Shown here: positions 61,664-64,000 of the stretch, one piece after another
How positions within the stretch are numbered: the stretch's first letter is position 1
Layout of the letters: every line of letters starts with the position of its first letter
Origin: Parasponia andersonii
Lineage: Eukaryota; Streptophyta; Magnoliopsida; Rosales; Cannabaceae
Direction of reading: 5' to 3'
Assembly (NCBI GenBank): GCA_002914805.1
Contig: JXTB01000165.1
Location: 130,112-194,111 of the forward strand
Length of the DNA stretch: 64,000 nt
Program-made: the position numbers and the translations under genes
The notes under the pieces: generated by a model
The model's database searches: none
What the model was told of the DNA's origin: nothing
What the model saw: only the letters and a program-made list of their open reading frames with translations

Positions 61664-62531
61664 AAACAAACTACGTTGGGTTTCACAACCTTAACCGGTA
61701 ACCATTAAGTTAAATGGCGATCAATTTAATATTTGTCTTCTCATATTAAGATATACATATTCTAAGGTTCTGATCATCTTAACTAGCAACATATGAACAA
61801 GTACGCAAAATTTATGTGTGTCCCAAAAATTAAGTATGATGCAATAAATTTAAGTAGAAGTGGGGTATTTATGAAACATTTGCATCCAGTTGTTTTGTTC
61901 CTATAACTTTCATTGTAGTCAACCTACATTTGAAGTTTACACTAAATATTTTTCCTTTTACTGGAAAACTACACTTGACTGATCATGGTCCAGCCGTTAA
62001 AATCATAAACAGTTCATAGGTTGGCACCTTGACTATGGCACAGGAAATGCATGTTAGCCACCTCCATTATTATACAAGTACCCTATTAAAAATATTATTA
62101 CATTGCCAATCAAACAGAAAAAATGAAAAAGAAATTTTGGGCTGTATTGTAGAGGTACATGTAACTAGTAAAAGGGATCAATTTACATGTTCCTTAAGAA
62201 AAATATTTGGTTAAAAAAACACAACTAGGAAGTTGTTAGCATTTCAGAGACTTCCAATGATTTCGTTAATTTTTTTAACCACAACGTCTACATCATCCCT
62301 TCAATTTCTATGTCTAGTTTTTACTTTTTATACATGTTTTCGAAACACAATTCGCGGAATTTAGGACATGAAAAAGAAAAAAGAGTCGTTCAACCAATAT
62401 ATTGATAATTAGATTTTATATAGTTATATCAACCAAATAAATTATGATCATCTAAAATATTCAGTGCCCTTTAAAGGAACATATAATTGCCTTCTAATTT
62501 AACCACATCCTTCACCCAATCAGATAGATAG

Positions 62532-62594
<63 letters not shown>

Positions 62595-63031
62595 TCAGAG
62601 AAAGAGTTAGCATCAACATTGACACTTGTGATTTTACAAAACTGTGTAGGAAATCGTCAGACTATACATTACATACACATAAAAGAACTACATGAAAAAG
62701 AAAAAAGGACTGATCAGCTTCAGCTACGTAGTTGTTAGGCCATTTTTCTAATTTCCTAGACTCAGAAAAAAATTTAGAAAAACACAGAAATTACATGCCA
62801 AAAAAAACCATGGGTTGTACAAGACCAAGGTTAATATCCTTCGGTAAAAACCAAGGCATCTTCCAAATCACCTACTATTTTCTTTTTTCTCTCCCTTTTT
62901 TTTTCTCGCAAAATCCTTTAATAGGCCACCGATGGGTATTACATATATTCTTATATAGCGCAAATATGCTCACTGCTCACACAGAGGAAATTGTGCCCTT
63001 AGCAAAAAGCAAATTGAGTCAAGGCCCCACC
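55701..63031. other. Intergenic between two convergent genes
   Basis: No gene supported. Contents: a short imperfect duplication at about 56385-56460 (GTGAATCT(T/G)ACCAATAGAT), microsatellites at about 57196-57216 (CA), 59540-59562 (TA), 61627-61661 (TA) and 62526-62592, and one undetermined base at 60229. I looked for plant microRNA sequences I know and for tRNA B-box motifs and saw none, though a search by eye is not exhaustive. Confidence 0.55.
62526..62592. repeat. Compound (TA)n(GA)n microsatellite
   Basis: TAGATAGATA leads into about 14 TA units, then about 17 GA units, about 440 bp beyond the 3' end of the P450 gene. Confidence 0.95.
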
Positions 63032-64000
63032 TTAATCCTTAAGCACTGTGGGGTCCACCATTTTCTCTTCTTGACCTTCCAAGCGCTGGAAAATAATCGG
63101 CGCGCCGTGCTGTGGGTAGAGTAGCATCAGGACCGTAGGCGCATGTTGGTAGCTAGGCGCCAGCTTGAATCTGAACCGTTGAAGTATGATCGCCAACGCC
63201 AGCTTGGCGTGAAGGATTGCCAGGTTTTGGCCGATGCAGGTTCGGACACCTAAGCCGAAGGGTATGAAAGCCACCGGGTGCTTGGCGGCTCGAGCCACGC
63301 CGTCGGCGAATCGAGCCGGGTTAAACTCGTTCGCGTCGTTCCCCCACGTGGCTTGGTCGTGATGGACGGCCAGGATTGGAATCAAGAGCTCCGTGCCACG
63401 TGGGATCTTGTAACCACCAAGCTCGACGTCGGTTTTGGCCCGTCTTATCGTGGCAACCGTTGGCGGGTACAAGCGGAGCGATTCGTTCAGTATCATGTTC
63501 AGCTGCACAGCAAATCACAACCCAGAACAAAGTTTAGTTGACAAGAATACCCTCACTTGTTCTCGAAAATAACGAAAGTGCCACTGCAGTTTCTATCAGC
63601 TAAACTAAGAAAGAGAGAACATAATAAAGCAAAAGGTGGCAGTTTGGTTTTTCTCAGGGCGAAAAAAAAAAAGCACTAAGAGACAAAACCATCATTTTTT
63701 GTCATCTTTGTAAAATTAAAATTTTTCAAAAAATAAAAAAGAGCCAACTTGGTATTTACCGTCTTGAGCTTAACAACATTGTCCTTGGTGGGTATGTCAC
63801 GTGCTCCACACACCCTCAGCAGCTCGTCACGTGCCCGTACCTGCCATTGTGGGTGCATCGCTAGCAGAACCGTCGTCCACGTCATCAGGTTGGATGTGGT
63901 GTGTTTCCCAGCAAAGAAGAAACTCTTGCACTCCTCCACTATGTCCTGTGCCGTTATCATGGCGCTCGAAAACGACGGCGTATTACTACTAGGGAACGAC
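63032..64000 (-). CDS. CYP734A: Cytochrome P450, CYP734A (BAS1-like), C-terminal part; gene truncated by window edge
   Basis: Exons on the minus strand are 64000-63760 (runs off the window) and 63502-63032, with a 257 nt intron (ACG|GTAAAT ... TGTGCAG|CTG). The first exon has the I-helix, DIVEECKSFFFAGKHTTSNL, whose AGKxTT is typical of this subfamily. The second has ESLR (ExxR), NPARF (the PERF-type motif) and the haem loop FGLGVRTCIGQNLA with the Cys ligand. NESLRLYPPTVATIRRAKTD and APTVLMLLYPQHGAPIIF closely match CYP734A proteins. In Arabidopsis the member BAS1 (CYP734A1) inactivates brassinosteroids by C-26 hydroxylation at the ER. The visible part has no defect; the N-terminal anchor and earlier exons lie outside the window. 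Confidence 0.92.

Noticed and set aside
55701..63031. microRNA or tRNA genes in the large spacer
   Set aside because: No sequence matched the conserved plant microRNAs or tRNA B-box motifs I checked by eye; absence is not proven without a covariance-model search.

Overview
This window is nuclear DNA from a flowering plant, almost certainly a eudicot. It is AT-rich (roughly 70% by eye), has spliced plant-type genes with GT-AG introns, and is dominated by LTR retrotransposons and smaller transposons. I see no bacterial, organellar or viral gene content, and no undescribed multi-gene system. Most of the interest lies in the layered transposon structure, whose boundaries can be fixed by target-site duplications (TSDs) read directly from the sequence.

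Layout. 1-4070: AT-rich DNA holding a decayed tandem array. 4188-4442: a small gene for an 84-residue tail-anchored-type membrane protein. 6521-7060: an element with long terminal inverted repeats (TIRs). 7631-11692: an internally deleted Ty3/Gypsy element with a ~3 kb LTR, flanked by the TSD TCTAT. 11758-12447: a ~157 bp tandem array. 14481-14968 and 15421-16850: two more long-TIR elements, the second with a GC-richer interior. 20615-33344: a complete but inactivated Tat-lineage Gypsy element (TSD CTTGC), with gag-pol, a second archaeal-type RNase H, three families of tandem repeats and a spliced antisense gene. 33480-35645: CACTA-like subterminal repeats. 36259-48617: a Tekay-like Gypsy element (TSD ATGTG) interrupted at 43358-46272 by a solo LTR (TSD CGAAA) of the same family as the element at 7631. 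53138-54789: an Agenet/ENT-domain gene with one coding intron. 63032-64000: the 3' end of a CYP734A (BAS1-like) cytochrome P450 gene on the minus strand, cut by the window edge.

How the genes relate. Only three host genes are supported: the small membrane protein, the Agenet/ENT (Tudor-like, probable chromatin reader) gene and the brassinosteroid-inactivating P450. The last two are convergent and about 8 kb apart. Nothing suggests that the three act together. Every retrotransposon coding region carries stops, frameshifts or lost catalytic residues, so none can move autonomously. Most in-frame stops fit C-to-T or G-to-A changes, as expected from deamination of methylated cytosines in silenced elements.

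Two assembly flaws are visible. A 14-N gap at 37994-38007 is flanked by perfect 79 bp copies and is most likely an unmerged overlap. A single N lies at 60229.
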